Part shown: positions 1-8,973 of the stretch, piece by piece
Layout of the letters: every line of letters begins with the position of its first letter
How positions within the stretch are numbered: position 1 is the stretch's first letter
DNA from: Clostridiales bacterium
GTDB lineage: Bacteria > Bacillota > Limnochordia > Darwinibacteriales > B1SED10-159
Length of the DNA stretch: 35,600 bases
Reading direction: 5' to 3'
Assembly (NCBI GenBank): GCA_003551965.1
Contig: PUOC01000154.1
Location: 1 to 35,600 of the forward strand
Program-made: the position numbers and the translations under genes
The notes under the pieces: model-generated
Told to the model about the DNA's origin: nothing
Seen by the model: the letters and a program-made list of their open reading frames with translations, nothing else
Database searches by the model: none

Positions 1-2
1 GC

Positions 3-839
3 TTCAGCACAGTGGATGTGGGCTTCAATGCGCTGCTGTCCGGTTTGGAGCCCGGCCGTGCCAAACGGGCTGTGCACTGGCTTCATTTTTCCTTCAGTTC
101 CGGCGCTCTCATCGGGCCAATTATCTTGGCGCAACTCTACAATCTTTCGGGGCATTGGGGCACCATGTATTTCTTCGGAGCTGTGCTATTGCTGCTGTTT
201 TCTGTGATTTGGAGCCGGCGTACTCTTCCCCAAGATTGGTTGGACCAGGAACAGGGCAATCGAGAAAGCTTGCAGGATCTGTACCGTTCCCCGTACTTTT
301 GGCTGCTCTTGGCGGCCATGTTCATCTACTGCGGAACGGAGTTTGCCATGGCCGGTTGGCTTGCCACATACCTGGTAACCGATGTAGGTGTGGGGTCGAA
401 CACAGCGGCCCTGGGTGTGTCGCTGTTTTGGGGCGGCCTCACCATTGGACGGGCCCTGGCGGGAAGGATCACGGTCCGCCTGGGCGTCCGTACGTTTCTG
501 CTGACCCTTTTGGCCGGAGCAGCAGCGGCTACCACTGTGTTAGCCTCCGTTGGCCTTCCATGGTTGGTTATGCTGCTCGTGCCGTTTTCCGGCCTGTTTT
601 ATTCGGCCGTATTTCCGTCGATCGTGCTCTTTGGTTCAGCCCTTTTTCCTACGCGTACCGGTGCCGTGTCGGGAGGATTGGTGACGGCGGCTGGCTTGGG
701 CGCCATGGCTGTACCGAGTCTTCTCGGTGTGGTGGGTGAATACTTGTCACTGACCGCGGGCCTGTATCTGCTGGTTGTATGTCTTCTGATGGCGGCGGCC
801 TTGGTGGTTTCGGTGCCTAAACGGTTCCTGGAGTCGTGA
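3..839 (+). CDS. MFS transporter, C-terminal part (5' end truncated by window edge)
   Basis: Multi-TM ORF with MFS-like helices; frame is open to the window start (FSTVDVGFNALLSG...), so the listed GTG at 12 is probably internal. Confidence 0.85.
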   Translation, partial: FSTVDVGFNALLSGLEPGRAKRAVHWLHFSFSSGALIGPIILAQLYNLSGHWGTMYFFGAVLLLLFSVIWSRRTLPQDWLDQEQGNRESLQDLYRSPYFWLLLAAMFIYCGTEFAMAGWLATYLVTDVGVGSNTAALGVSLFWGGLTIGRALAGRITVRLGVRTFLLTLLAGAAAATTVLASVGLPWLVMLLVPFSGLFYSAVFPSIVLFGSALFPTRTGAVSGGLVTAAGLGAMAVPSLLGVVGEYLSLTAGLYLLVVCLLMAAALVVSVPKRFLES

Positions 840-1008
840 TGGCTGCCGCTGGGAAAGAGCAAAACAACGGCGGCGGAGGGAGCAGGGCTTGAAGAAGGGC
901 ATTTGGGTGCTAGTATTGGACTCGTTTGGTGAATAAGCCGGCACTGGCGTCCGCCGTAGGGAGGAGAGCCGGACTCTCGTTTTACGCGAGGAGCGATCGT
1001 GTGCCGTT

Positions 1009-1758
1009 TTAGCCCCATAGCTTAATCCCCAGCAATCCCGCGGCAGCCAGGGCCGCGAAGATCCCTTGGTAGCTCCAGTGACGTCTGGGATCGGTTTCTT
1101 CTCGGATGTCTTTTTCCAGGTGCAGCCAACCAGCGATGCCGTCAATGAAGGTTTTGCAGAAGAAGGCTAGCCAGAAGAAGACCATGGCGTTTCTTTGGAC
1201 AGCAGCGAATAACAACCAGCAGGACACGCCATGTATAATCACGGTGGAGGCCCGTTAGGTCATAGGTATTAACAAGACCTTTTGTTCGCTGGCATCCATG
1301 GGTCGATCCACTGGTTGTTCTCCATCTGGGGTGTAGACGCCCATACATTGGGCTGCCAAGCTTACCTGTTGAACCAACCGCAGCACGGCGGCTTCGGCAC
1401 CGCCAAAGCCCAAGCCAAAGGCGACAACGGCTCCGGGAGCGGCTTGCGTTAAGGGCGGCCAAAGCAGGATGGCACCGTAGACCAAAGCGCATTCGAAGAG
1501 TCCCGTGATACCACCGATGTAGATCCAAGAAGCCGGTCCGGACCATCGGGAAGGAAGGTTCGTCTCCAGCCAAGCCAATATCCGTTGGTTGGTGGGAAGC
1601 GTTCAAGCCAACTTCAAGGCCGCGGACACAACCCAAGCCAAGGCTCCCCACCACCAATAGAACAAGGTTCCGTCCCAGCGGTGGGTCAAGACGGCGGTTA
1701 TCACGGCAACGGACATCATACCGATGGGCGGAATCCAGCGGAGCGGGTGGATGCTCAT
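1009..1758 (-). pseudogene. YhfC-family intramembrane metalloprotease-like protein, interrupted by two in-frame stops
   Basis: One minus-strand frame reads MSIHPLRWIPPIGMM...GALAWVVSAALKLA*TLPTNQRILAWLETNLPSRW...FGLGFGGAEAAVLRL...LIPMT*RASTVIIHGVSCWLL...FFCKTFIDGIAGW. Stops are TGA at 1605-1603 and TAA at 1257-1255; sequence on both sides is coherent YhfC-like. Confidence 0.75.
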
Positions 1759-2141
1759 TGGCGGTGCCTGCCGGCAACCAATCTGTAACAGGCCGATGTG
1801 CGACGGTCATAGAGTTCAACGGGAGAGCAGCCTTTCCCTCCAGAATGTTCCATTGCCTGTGTAACAGCACAAGCCACAGAGCGCCGCATCGCACCTACAC
1901 GAACATATGGTGCGGAAGGTTCCCGCTCTGCTGTGGTTTTGGGGCGCCCGAGACATAATTGCTACTGCACCGGAACGATTGGACGGCAGATTCGATTCCT
2001 ATACGGCGCAGGGATCCGGACGCGGGCCTCGAAGGGGTCCTGGGAGCGAATATGCACTGGCGACGGTACCGGATGGCACATGGCTCACCAGCGTTCTTTC
2101 ACTGTGTTTTAGAAAGAGAACGTGTCGACACGGAGGTGGCG

Positions 2142-2954
2142 ATGGTGACAAAGGGCTGGAGAACGCATCCACTGGCGGTGGTTCTGGCTGCAGTATCGAT
2201 GGTGTACGTTGTTGGCAGTTGGACCGCAAGCTTTCTCATCGATTTTCGCAATGTGGCGCAACTGCGGGATGCAGTGTTTGTATCGCACTTCGAGCCGCCT
2301 TTTTTGTGGGTGCACCTTTTTACGGAGGGTTCGCCGGTGGAAATACTGCAGTGGTTTAGTCTGGGTATGGCGCTCGTATTCGCCTCCGTCAGTCTTGGCC
2401 GGCTACAGCCGCAGGGACGACGACGGACAGCCATCACGTTCCTTGTCGTGGGTCTGTTAGTGATGGTTTTGGAAGATGCCGGGAATTTGCGGCATCAAGT
2501 GACCCATTATTACTGGCTTTTTGTGGAGGCCGGGGCCGACCACTACGGATGGCTGCGCAGCATGACGCGCTCCGTGCTGGAAGTGGCGGTGTACGCCGTT
2601 GTGGGGGTTGTGATGACGCTGGGCTGTGGGCTGATGGTGAAGGACAAAGCCGTTCCTGTGCCCGTTCGGGGCTTTCTGGCCGCCGGATATGTAGTGTACT
2701 TTGTTGCGGCATTGTTCTCGGCTACTCGGAACGTGGGGGCATGGTATATCCACGTCGGCAATGACCTTTTGGGTCGCTTGACGGGGTCGCCGCAGTGGGT
2801 GGCTTCGGTGGATCCCATGTTGGGTGGCAAAGAGCTGGGGTTTTGGTTTATGGACTATGCGGTAGAAGAGCCCTTGGAGCTTATCGGCGCCACCCTGCTG
2901 TGTTTGGCCATGGGTTCCTTGGTCCGCTGGACTCCAAAGGCCAACGACAGGTGA
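2142..2954 (+). CDS. conserved multi-TM membrane protein of unknown function
   Basis: ORF 1959-2954; likely start ATG 2142 (MVTKGWRTHPLAVV) after ggaggtggcg; several hydrophobic helices; no family recognised. Confidence 0.75.
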   Translation: MVTKGWRTHPLAVVLAAVSMVYVVGSWTASFLIDFRNVAQLRDAVFVSHFEPPFLWVHLFTEGSPVEILQWFSLGMALVFASVSLGRLQPQGRRRTAITFLVVGLLVMVLEDAGNLRHQVTHYYWLFVEAGADHYGWLRSMTRSVLEVAVYAVVGVVMTLGCGLMVKDKAVPVPVRGFLAAGYVVYFVAALFSATRNVGAWYIHVGNDLLGRLTGSPQWVASVDPMLGGKELGFWFMDYAVEEPLELIGATLLCLAMGSLVRWTPKANDR

Positions 2955-3359
2955 TCTGTACCCGTATCCCGGGACAGCCTGATCCCGCGCCGTATCTATG
3001 TTATGTGAACATAGTTTGGGTGATGCCGTTAGCGGACAGCGATTTCGTCAGCTGGCCATCCCATGAAACCCAATGGCTATGTGAAAGTGCATGAATGCTA
3101 AAAGTGGCGCTGTCCTAATGCCTCCGGCAACAGCAATTCGTGTGCGCAACCGTGTTCCCAGGCGAAGTATGGCAGGACCTTTCACTCTGAGAGGCGATTT
3201 CAAAGCGGGGACTTCCCGCGGCTCTTGGCTGAAGTTCCCTTGGATTGGATAGCTGCCGGCGGGCAAAGGGTTAAGAATATCATAGGATAATTTTGATTGA
3301 ATTGAAAATAAAATTCACTTCTTTTAGATTACAGAACATTAGACTGAACCATAGAAAGA

Positions 3360-3381
3360 CCGCAGAGACGGAACTCTGCGG
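3360..3381 (-). terminator. probable intrinsic terminator of the 3425-3907 gene
   Basis: Minus strand CCGCAGAG-TTCCGT-CTCTGCGG followed by TCTTTCT. Confidence 0.5.
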
Positions 3382-3424
3382 CCCGGACGCCGGATAACCG
3401 GCCAAGGCTTGTTGCGGCACGGGG

Positions 3425-3907
3425 TTATACCAATAGACCCAACAGCCAGACAATCAAGATGATAGGGGCGGCCAAAATGGCCAGGGGAATCAGAAGGGCC
3501 AAGAAGGGAATGCCTAAGGCAATGATGGCCGCCACCGCGACCACGGCAAAGACGACAATTAAAATCGGTCCGACAATCCCGAACAAAACCAGTCCTGTTA
3601 TAATAAGTCCTATCACGGCCCCGAATATGCCCGCCATTGTTTTCACCACCGGATCATCGATTTCGTATTCTTTTTCTCCCACATGGACACGCATAGTAAA
3701 ATCATCCTGGCCGCTGATCCAGTCGACACGCATATCGCGATCCCGGAGATAAACCAGCAGGTATATGCCGGCTGCAATCAGCAATAGCGGCCAGATGACG
3801 GGCATTGCACGGTACCAAACCGCAGGAAGAAGTCCTAGGTTCTGCAGTAGGAAAATGACGCCTATGCCGATAATGAGAATATAGAGCCATTGATTGTGCT
3901 GCCGCAT
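3425..3907 (-). CDS. membrane protein with LiaF-like N-terminal TM region
   Basis: Start ATG 3907 (MRQHNQWLYILIIGIGVIFLLQNLGLLP...) with upstream AAAGGGTG; NLGLLP...WPLLLIAAGIYLL pattern typical of LiaF/DUF5668-type TM domains; hydrophobic C-terminus. Confidence 0.7.
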   Translation of the reverse strand: MRQHNQWLYILIIGIGVIFLLQNLGLLPAVWYRAMPVIWPLLLIAAGIYLLVYLRDRDMRVDWISGQDDFTMRVHVGEKEYEIDDPVVKTMAGIFGAVIGLIITGLVLFGIVGPILIVVFAVVAVAAIIALGIPFLALLIPLAILAAPIILIVWLLGLLV

Positions 3908-4054
3908 GGCCGTCTCACCCTTTCTGGAACTGTAATTCCATTGTAGCAGTCCCATGGGCGGGCATACACCCGCCCTGGAAGGAATCATGGATCCGTCTTG
4001 AGGCGGAGCCGGACGTACAATCGGGCCCGAAAAATCACAGTGAGGTGATACACC

Positions 4055-4882
4055 GTGGATGTACAAGGTAAGGTTGCGCTGGTGACCGGTGCCGGAACGG
4101 GTATCGGCCGCCGCATGGCCGTGGAGCTTGCCAAGGCTGGGGCCGCGGTCGTCTGCGGCGGCCGCAGGCAGTCGTTTTTAGAGGCAACTGTCGAGGAGAT
4201 CCAAGGGTGCGGCGGGCAGGGCATGCCCGTGTCGGTGGATGTCAGGGATGCAGAAAGTGTCAGGGAGATGGTCGACGCCGCTTTGAAACGGTTCGGGCCC
4301 ATCGATATTCTGGTGAACAATGCTGGGCGCCATGGCGGGATTGGGCCCCTGTGGGAGCAGGATCCGGTGGATTGGTGGACTGATCTCGAGGTGAACCTGC
4401 TCGGTACTATGCTCTGCTGCCGGGCGGTCATTCCGGCGATGGCCGCGCAGGGGGAAGGGTTCATTCTCAATATCAGCGGCGGGGGCGCCGTGGATCCCCG
4501 TCCCTTTGGTTCATCCTACGGATGTTCCAAGGCGGCGGTTCTGCGCTTGACAGATTCCTTGGCCGAGGAGCTGCAGCAGGCGGGCCATGGCAGTGTCGTA
4601 GCCTTGGCCTTTAACCCCGGCCTGACCAGAACTTCCATGACGGAGGCCATCGGTGACAGTGCCGAAGCGGCACGCTGGATGCCCTTCTTTCCGCGCATGA
4701 TGGAAGAGGGTAGGGCCAGGCAGCCGCAAGAGGTGGCCAAAACGGCTGTCATGATCATCCGCGGCGCCGGCTCGGCACTGGCCGGACGGATGCTGCACAT
4801 GGATGACGCCATCGCCGACATTATTTCGGGTCAAGAGGCGCTGGCCGGTACCGATCACTACTTCCTGAAGCGTATGCCCTAG
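4055..4882 (+). CDS. SDR family NAD(P)-dependent oxidoreductase
   Basis: TGAGTGIGR glycine motif, NNAGRHGG, SSYGCSKAA (YxxxK) motif; GTG or ATG start after GAGGTG. Confidence 0.93.
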   Translation: MDVQGKVALVTGAGTGIGRRMAVELAKAGAAVVCGGRRQSFLEATVEEIQGCGGQGMPVSVDVRDAESVREMVDAALKRFGPIDILVNNAGRHGGIGPLWEQDPVDWWTDLEVNLLGTMLCCRAVIPAMAAQGEGFILNISGGGAVDPRPFGSSYGCSKAAVLRLTDSLAEELQQAGHGSVVALAFNPGLTRTSMTEAIGDSAEAARWMPFFPRMMEEGRARQPQEVAKTAVMIIRGAGSALAGRMLHMDDAIADIISGQEALAGTDHYFLKRMP

Positions 4883-4945
4883 GGCATTTGGCACGGCCTC
4901 GGCGCGGTGTCAGAGGCACCCGCCCGCGGGTTGCGAGCACCTTGG

Positions 4946-6049
4946 TCAGTGGGAAGCCTCCTTCTTGATTACCATCGCCTGGGCCCAGGACCCCAAAACT
5001 TTCATCTTAAGGCGGTCTTCCCCCGCGAGCCCCAGTTGTTCGCAGGCCCGGGAGAGGGCGCTCGCTTCCGCCGTCAAGAGGACCATCGTTCCGGAGGCCG
5101 TTACTACTCGGTCGAATTCGGTAAGCAGCTGCCGGTACAGCCGCTCGTTAGGCCGCTGCCCCTGGAGATTGTACTGCTTTCCCCAGGGAAGGTTGGCGAC
5201 TAGCGTGTCAATGCAGCCTGCATCCAAGTCAAGGCGCCGGGCATCGCATTGGCGTATGGTGACATTGTCCCGTTTTTCCCTGCGCAGACAGGCCTCCACT
5301 GCTCTCTGCGTCACCCGCACGGCCTCCTGATCCAGGTCACAGCCATAGAGGTGCGAGAAGGGGCCGTACCCAATGCGCTCGGCCACGATGGTGCCCGAAC
5401 CGCACATGGGATCCAGGAAGACATCGCCGGGGCCGGTGTGACTGAGGGCAACCAGCGCCGCAGCCAGTGTGGGCCGCAGAGAGCCCGAGCGTTCCTCGGA
5501 GCGGTAACTGCGCTGGCGGAAGCTGTTGTCTGTCAAGCGCAGGCAGGTGGTGAGGGTGTCATCCTTGAGGAAACCCCAGACCTCAATATCAGCGGGATCC
5601 CGGGGTTTCCAGCGCCGAAAGGCTCCCAGTTTATCTGCGATGGCTGCGGCCGCTTGCTTACGGTGGAGCGCATGATCGCGGTCCTGTTTGACAAACACGG
5701 CAAAGCCGATGTTTTTATTGGGTTTGGCCCCGGGAAAAAGTTCGTTTTTCAGGTGCAGCCCGGCAAAGAGCTGCTCTTGATTCCACCATTTCCCTTTCCT
5801 CTGCAGATCTTTCTCTGCAGCTGCCGGTGCTTTCTCTGCCACGGGAAAGAAAAGGTCTTCCACCGTGCGCAGCCCCAGCAGCTTTGGCACGGCAGCTCTT
5901 TCTATGTCCACAAGGATTAAATCGTGGTTCCGCAGGGTGATGCTATCGCGGACGTGAAACGAAATGCCGCGCTGGCTGAGTTCTTCTAGTGAGGCCCTTT
6001 GGAGGCCGGCAAAACACAAAAGACCGATCCGCTGCTGTGATGGGTTCAT
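4946..6049 (-). CDS. THUMP-domain class I SAM-dependent RNA methyltransferase (Trm14/RlmL-N-like)
   Basis: FLDPMCGSGTIVAERI and NLPWGKQ (NPPY-like) motifs; likely start ATG 6049 (MNPSQQRIGLLCFAGLQ). Confidence 0.85.
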   Translation of the reverse strand: MNPSQQRIGLLCFAGLQRASLEELSQRGISFHVRDSITLRNHDLILVDIERAAVPKLLGLRTVEDLFFPVAEKAPAAAEKDLQRKGKWWNQEQLFAGLHLKNELFPGAKPNKNIGFAVFVKQDRDHALHRKQAAAAIADKLGAFRRWKPRDPADIEVWGFLKDDTLTTCLRLTDNSFRQRSYRSEERSGSLRPTLAAALVALSHTGPGDVFLDPMCGSGTIVAERIGYGPFSHLYGCDLDQEAVRVTQRAVEACLRREKRDNVTIRQCDARRLDLDAGCIDTLVANLPWGKQYNLQGQRPNERLYRQLLTEFDRVVTASGTMVLLTAEASALSRACEQLGLAGEDRLKMKVLGSWAQAMVIKKEASH

Positions 6050-6215
6050 GACAAGTCCCCTTCCATACTGTGCACTGTTTTCGTCACGGCCGGCCATATC
6101 CCTGCCCGCCGCTTGCCCTGCCCCACACTGCCTGTCTTTGACGGCTGCGTGGTCTTGACAATCCTCGAAGCGCACGGGTATAGTGAAGTTATGACCAGAA
6201 ACGCTGGGAGGATGG

Positions 6216-6722
6216 ATGTCCGTGAAGACGTTAATAGCCTACGGTACCCGATACGGAGCGGCCGCAGAATGCGCCGCTGCGCTCAAAGAGCGGCTGCCGG
6301 GTGATGTGGATGTGATTCATTTGGCAGAGGGAAGTGCGGAAGCGTCGGAGTATGACCAGGTTATCGTGGGCGGGTCGATCTACATGGGCCAAATCCAATC
6401 CCATGTCAAGAAATTCGTTCAAGGACAGCAGGAAGCACTGCTCTCCCGTCCTTTGGGTTTGTTTCTCTGCTGCGGCCGAACGGATGCATTCGCCGAACAG
6501 TTCCAGAATGCGTTCCCGGAGTCAATGCGGCAGCATGCCCGGCGAGCGGAATGTTTCGGCTATGCCTATTCCCTGGAACGTATGAAGTTCCTGGATCGCT
6601 GGATCTTAAAAGTGGTGGCCAAGGTGGCAAGAAGCGAGCGCAGCCTGGATTTCGGCGCCATAGGCTCCATGGCTGCTCAGTTCTCGTCACAGGGGGGAGG
6701 AACCCATGACAGCACAGCTTGA
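6216..6722 (+). CDS. flavodoxin-domain protein (HemG-like)
   Basis: MSVKTLIAYGTRYGAAAECA... plus VIVGGSIYMGQI; RBS GGGAGG; overlaps the following TetR gene. Confidence 0.85.
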   Translation: MSVKTLIAYGTRYGAAAECAAALKERLPGDVDVIHLAEGSAEASEYDQVIVGGSIYMGQIQSHVKKFVQGQQEALLSRPLGLFLCCGRTDAFAEQFQNAFPESMRQHARRAECFGYAYSLERMKFLDRWILKVVAKVARSERSLDFGAIGSMAAQFSSQGGGTHDSTA

Positions 6723-7320
6723 CCGCGGGCAGATAAGGGAACAGTTTATTGCCAGCGCCAAGCGGATTATGGACAATAGAGGGCCGCAGGCGGTCAGCGT
6801 GCGCTCTGTGGCCAAAGAGGCGGGGTACTCCTATGCTACGATTTATAACTATTTCGCCGATATCTACCATCTTTTGTGGCATGTCAGTCTGCAGTACCGC
6901 CAGGAAATAGCGGCTTACATGCAGGACTGGGAGCGGCATCTCAAGGCCGAATATGATGGCCCTGCCCTGATAGGAGAGCTCTTTGCCGTCTACGCCGATT
7001 ACTTTCTGCGGCATCCCGCCGTATTTCAGTTCCTTTTTCTGTGTTCCATCGCACAGTCTCCGGAGGAGCAGCGTCCGCAGACGACGCGTCCATCGCTTTT
7101 GCAGCAGCTGACGAGACTCTTGGATGACTGTGCCGAAAAGGGCTATGTGCCGAAAACAGACGTGGAGATGATGGCCAGCTGTTTGGACAATATGCTGCAG
7201 GGCATCCTTACGTCGTATTTTGCCAACAGCCATGTCATGGATGCTAAACATCTTTTCCAACAGGTGCGGAGCCATACCGCGTACCTGTTCCGAAAAACGG
7301 CTTCGCAAGGAGTCTTATGA
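6706..7320 (+). CDS. TetR/AcrR family transcriptional regulator
   Basis: N-terminal HTH: IMDNRGPQAVSVRSVAKEAGYSYATIYNYFADIYHLL. Confidence 0.9.
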   Translation: MTAQLDRGQIREQFIASAKRIMDNRGPQAVSVRSVAKEAGYSYATIYNYFADIYHLLWHVSLQYRQEIAAYMQDWERHLKAEYDGPALIGELFAVYADYFLRHPAVFQFLFLCSIAQSPEEQRPQTTRPSLLQQLTRLLDDCAEKGYVPKTDVEMMASCLDNMLQGILTSYFANSHVMDAKHLFQQVRSHTAYLFRKTASQGVL

Positions 7321-7445
7321 TGGCGCCTGCGGACCTGCCCACTGTTTGACGGACCGGAGAACCGTTCTGTGCGGGCCGCGTCCGGGGTTTTCTACTTGTT
7401 GTTGCCTTGGGCGGCAGGGGTCTTTGGTTTGCGGGCGAAACGGCC

Positions 7446-7481
7446 GACGCGGACGGGTGTATAAAACGCCCTGTCCGCGTC
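7446..7481. terminator. hairpin at convergent junction, possible bidirectional terminator
   Basis: gacgcggac...gtccgcgtc 9-bp stem, extended by ggg/ccc with a bulge, between TetR (+) and the 81-aa ORF (-). Confidence 0.45.
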
Positions 7482-7493
7482 GTTCTATCGCTG

Positions 7494-7739
7494 CTACTGC
7501 TTGGTTTTGTGCCGCCGTTTGGTCAGATGAACACCGCCGGCGGTCCAGTTTTTGCCTATTTCCCTATAGGTCTGGGCCAACTCCCGGGCGTGGCCTGGTT
7601 TGATACCGCTCTGCCGCAGCTCTCGGTAGAAGGCCCTTTGGCCGCTTCTGCCGAGAAAGCGCAGTTTGGCCAGTTCGGAGCCAACGCGCAGGGCAGCCCG
7701 GGATGACTGATGGATGATCCGCCATCCTGTGTGCAGCAT
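7494..7739 (-). CDS. small hypothetical protein (81 aa), last gene of ECF sigma operon
   Basis: Start overlaps the stop of the 89-aa ORF (TAATG); shares a FYxEL...A..L...Y segment with it. Confidence 0.65.
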   Translation of the reverse strand: MLHTGWRIIHQSSRAALRVGSELAKLRFLGRSGQRAFYRELRQSGIKPGHARELAQTYREIGKNWTAGGVHLTKRRHKTKQ

Positions 7740-8008
7740 TATCGATCACTCTTGATGTTCATGTTATGCGGAATCTGCTGCAGGGTGTTCATGTAAGCTT
7801 TCGTCAGTGCAACGGCTTCTTCGGGGTCCATGTCATTGGCCAAAAGCTCTTTGTAAAACGCACCGACAGCCTGACCCATTTCTTGTCCTGCTTCTTTGGT
7901 GTAAAAGACGTCCCGGATTCCTTTCAGCAGCGCGGGAATTTTCTCTGCCACTGCATCAAGCAGTTCCGGAATCTGTTCCAGTTCTGGGTCGCGATGTTTC
8001 TCTGTCAT
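7739..8008 (-). CDS. small hypothetical helical protein (89 aa)
   Basis: MTEKHRDPELEQIPELLDAVAEKIPALLKGIRDVFYTKEAGQEMGQAVGAFYKELL...; upstream RBS-like AGGAGGTAAGG. Confidence 0.75.
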   Translation of the reverse strand: MTEKHRDPELEQIPELLDAVAEKIPALLKGIRDVFYTKEAGQEMGQAVGAFYKELLANDMDPEEAVALTKAYMNTLQQIPHNMNIKSDR

Positions 8009-8032
8009 CCCAGCCTTACCTCCTTGTCTTTC

Positions 8033-8356
8033 CTAGTCGAAAATTTTAACCGGCAGCCACTGCCGCAATTGGCTGTAGATCAGGCTATACACTTGGTCAC
8101 GTACTCCGGCTTTGACCGCGTCTAGGATGGTTTCCCTGCGGATCTGCCGTTCTAGGCTCTGGTAGGTGCGCTGCAGCGAAACCGGAGCTTCCCGGGACAG
8201 TTCCCGGCGCAGCGCCCTTATTTCGCAAAGGTCTTCGCTGCACACGCCGCAGTGAACAATGTGTGCTTTGACCAATTTTGCTTCATCAGCGGCAAGCCCA
8301 TGGGGGTACCAGGGCAGCAGTTCTTGGACGGTCTCACAGGCCGGCATAATGGTCAC
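8033..8356 (-). CDS. anti-sigma factor with zf-HC2-like zinc finger, no apparent TM helix
   Basis: HIVHCGVC (HxxxCxxC); overlaps the 3' end of the ECF sigma gene. Confidence 0.75.
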   Translation of the reverse strand: MTIMPACETVQELLPWYPHGLAADEAKLVKAHIVHCGVCSEDLCEIRALRRELSREAPVSLQRTYQSLERQIRRETILDAVKAGVRDQVYSLIYSQLRQWLPVKIFD

Positions 8357-8861
8357 CTCGCTTCCATGCCTGCTGCAGCACTCTGCGGCAGTGGTACATC
8401 CTGCTTTTGACAGTGCCCACGGGAATCTCCATGACCTGGCTTATCTCACGATAAGAAAGGCCGCATATGAATGTGAGCAGGAATACGTCCCTTTGAGACG
8501 AAGGAAGCTTGGCAAGCTCTTGTTCCAAGAACGGATGCTGCCACGGTTCTTCGCTGCAGCCAACCTGCTGCAGCTGATCATCGGTCACCAGCGGCTGCTG
8601 CTTCCTCAAGGCATCGATGAGTTTGTTGCGGGCTACCGTGAAAAGCCAGGCTTTGATGGAGCCTTCCCGCAGCGTAGGTGCTTGGCGCCAAAGGGCAAAG
8701 AACGTTTCTTGGATGATGTCTTCGATCAGCGCCGGGTCCTTCAGTTTCGCTGCGCACCACTTCGCTAAGGAAGGAGCGTGGCGGTGGAACAGCACATTGA
8801 AGGCGGCATCATCCCCGGCTGCTGCCTGTGCTGTCAGGTACAGATCGTCGCTTGTCTCCAT
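8334..8861 (-). CDS. RNA polymerase sigma factor, sigma-70 family (ECF)
   Basis: Region 2 (DIIQETFFALWRQ...KAWLFTVARNKLIDALRK) and region 4 (LPSSQRDVFLLTFICGLSYREISQVMEIPVGTVKSRMYHCRRVL). Confidence 0.95.
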   Translation of the reverse strand: METSDDLYLTAQAAAGDDAAFNVLFHRHAPSLAKWCAAKLKDPALIEDIIQETFFALWRQAPTLREGSIKAWLFTVARNKLIDALRKQQPLVTDDQLQQVGCSEEPWQHPFLEQELAKLPSSQRDVFLLTFICGLSYREISQVMEIPVGTVKSRMYHCRRVLQQAWKRGDHYAGL

Positions 8862-8886
8862 CGCTCCAACCTCCCTTCACTCATTG

Positions 8887-8913
8887 TATCGTGCAAGGCC
8901 GGGATTCGGTTCA
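8887..8913 (-). promoter_or_regulatory. candidate ECF-type promoter of the sigma/anti-sigma operon
   Basis: Minus strand TGAACC (8913-8908) - 16 nt - CGATA (8891-8887), just upstream of GGGAGG and ATG 8861. Confidence 0.5.
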
Positions 8914-8973
8914 AAGAAAAATGCCTTTTGACCAAAACCATGTTCCAGTGAACAAACGAAAGGATGTGCTTTT

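Noticed and set aside
840-1008. Possible RNA element (GGTGAATAAGCCGGCACTGG looked faintly cobalamin-like)
   Set aside because: Consensus core elements are not present in order, and it lies at a convergent gene junction rather than upstream of a gene.
1142-1894. 250-aa minus-strand ORF
   Set aside because: Out of frame with the YhfC-like coding sequence; that coherent frame explains the region better.
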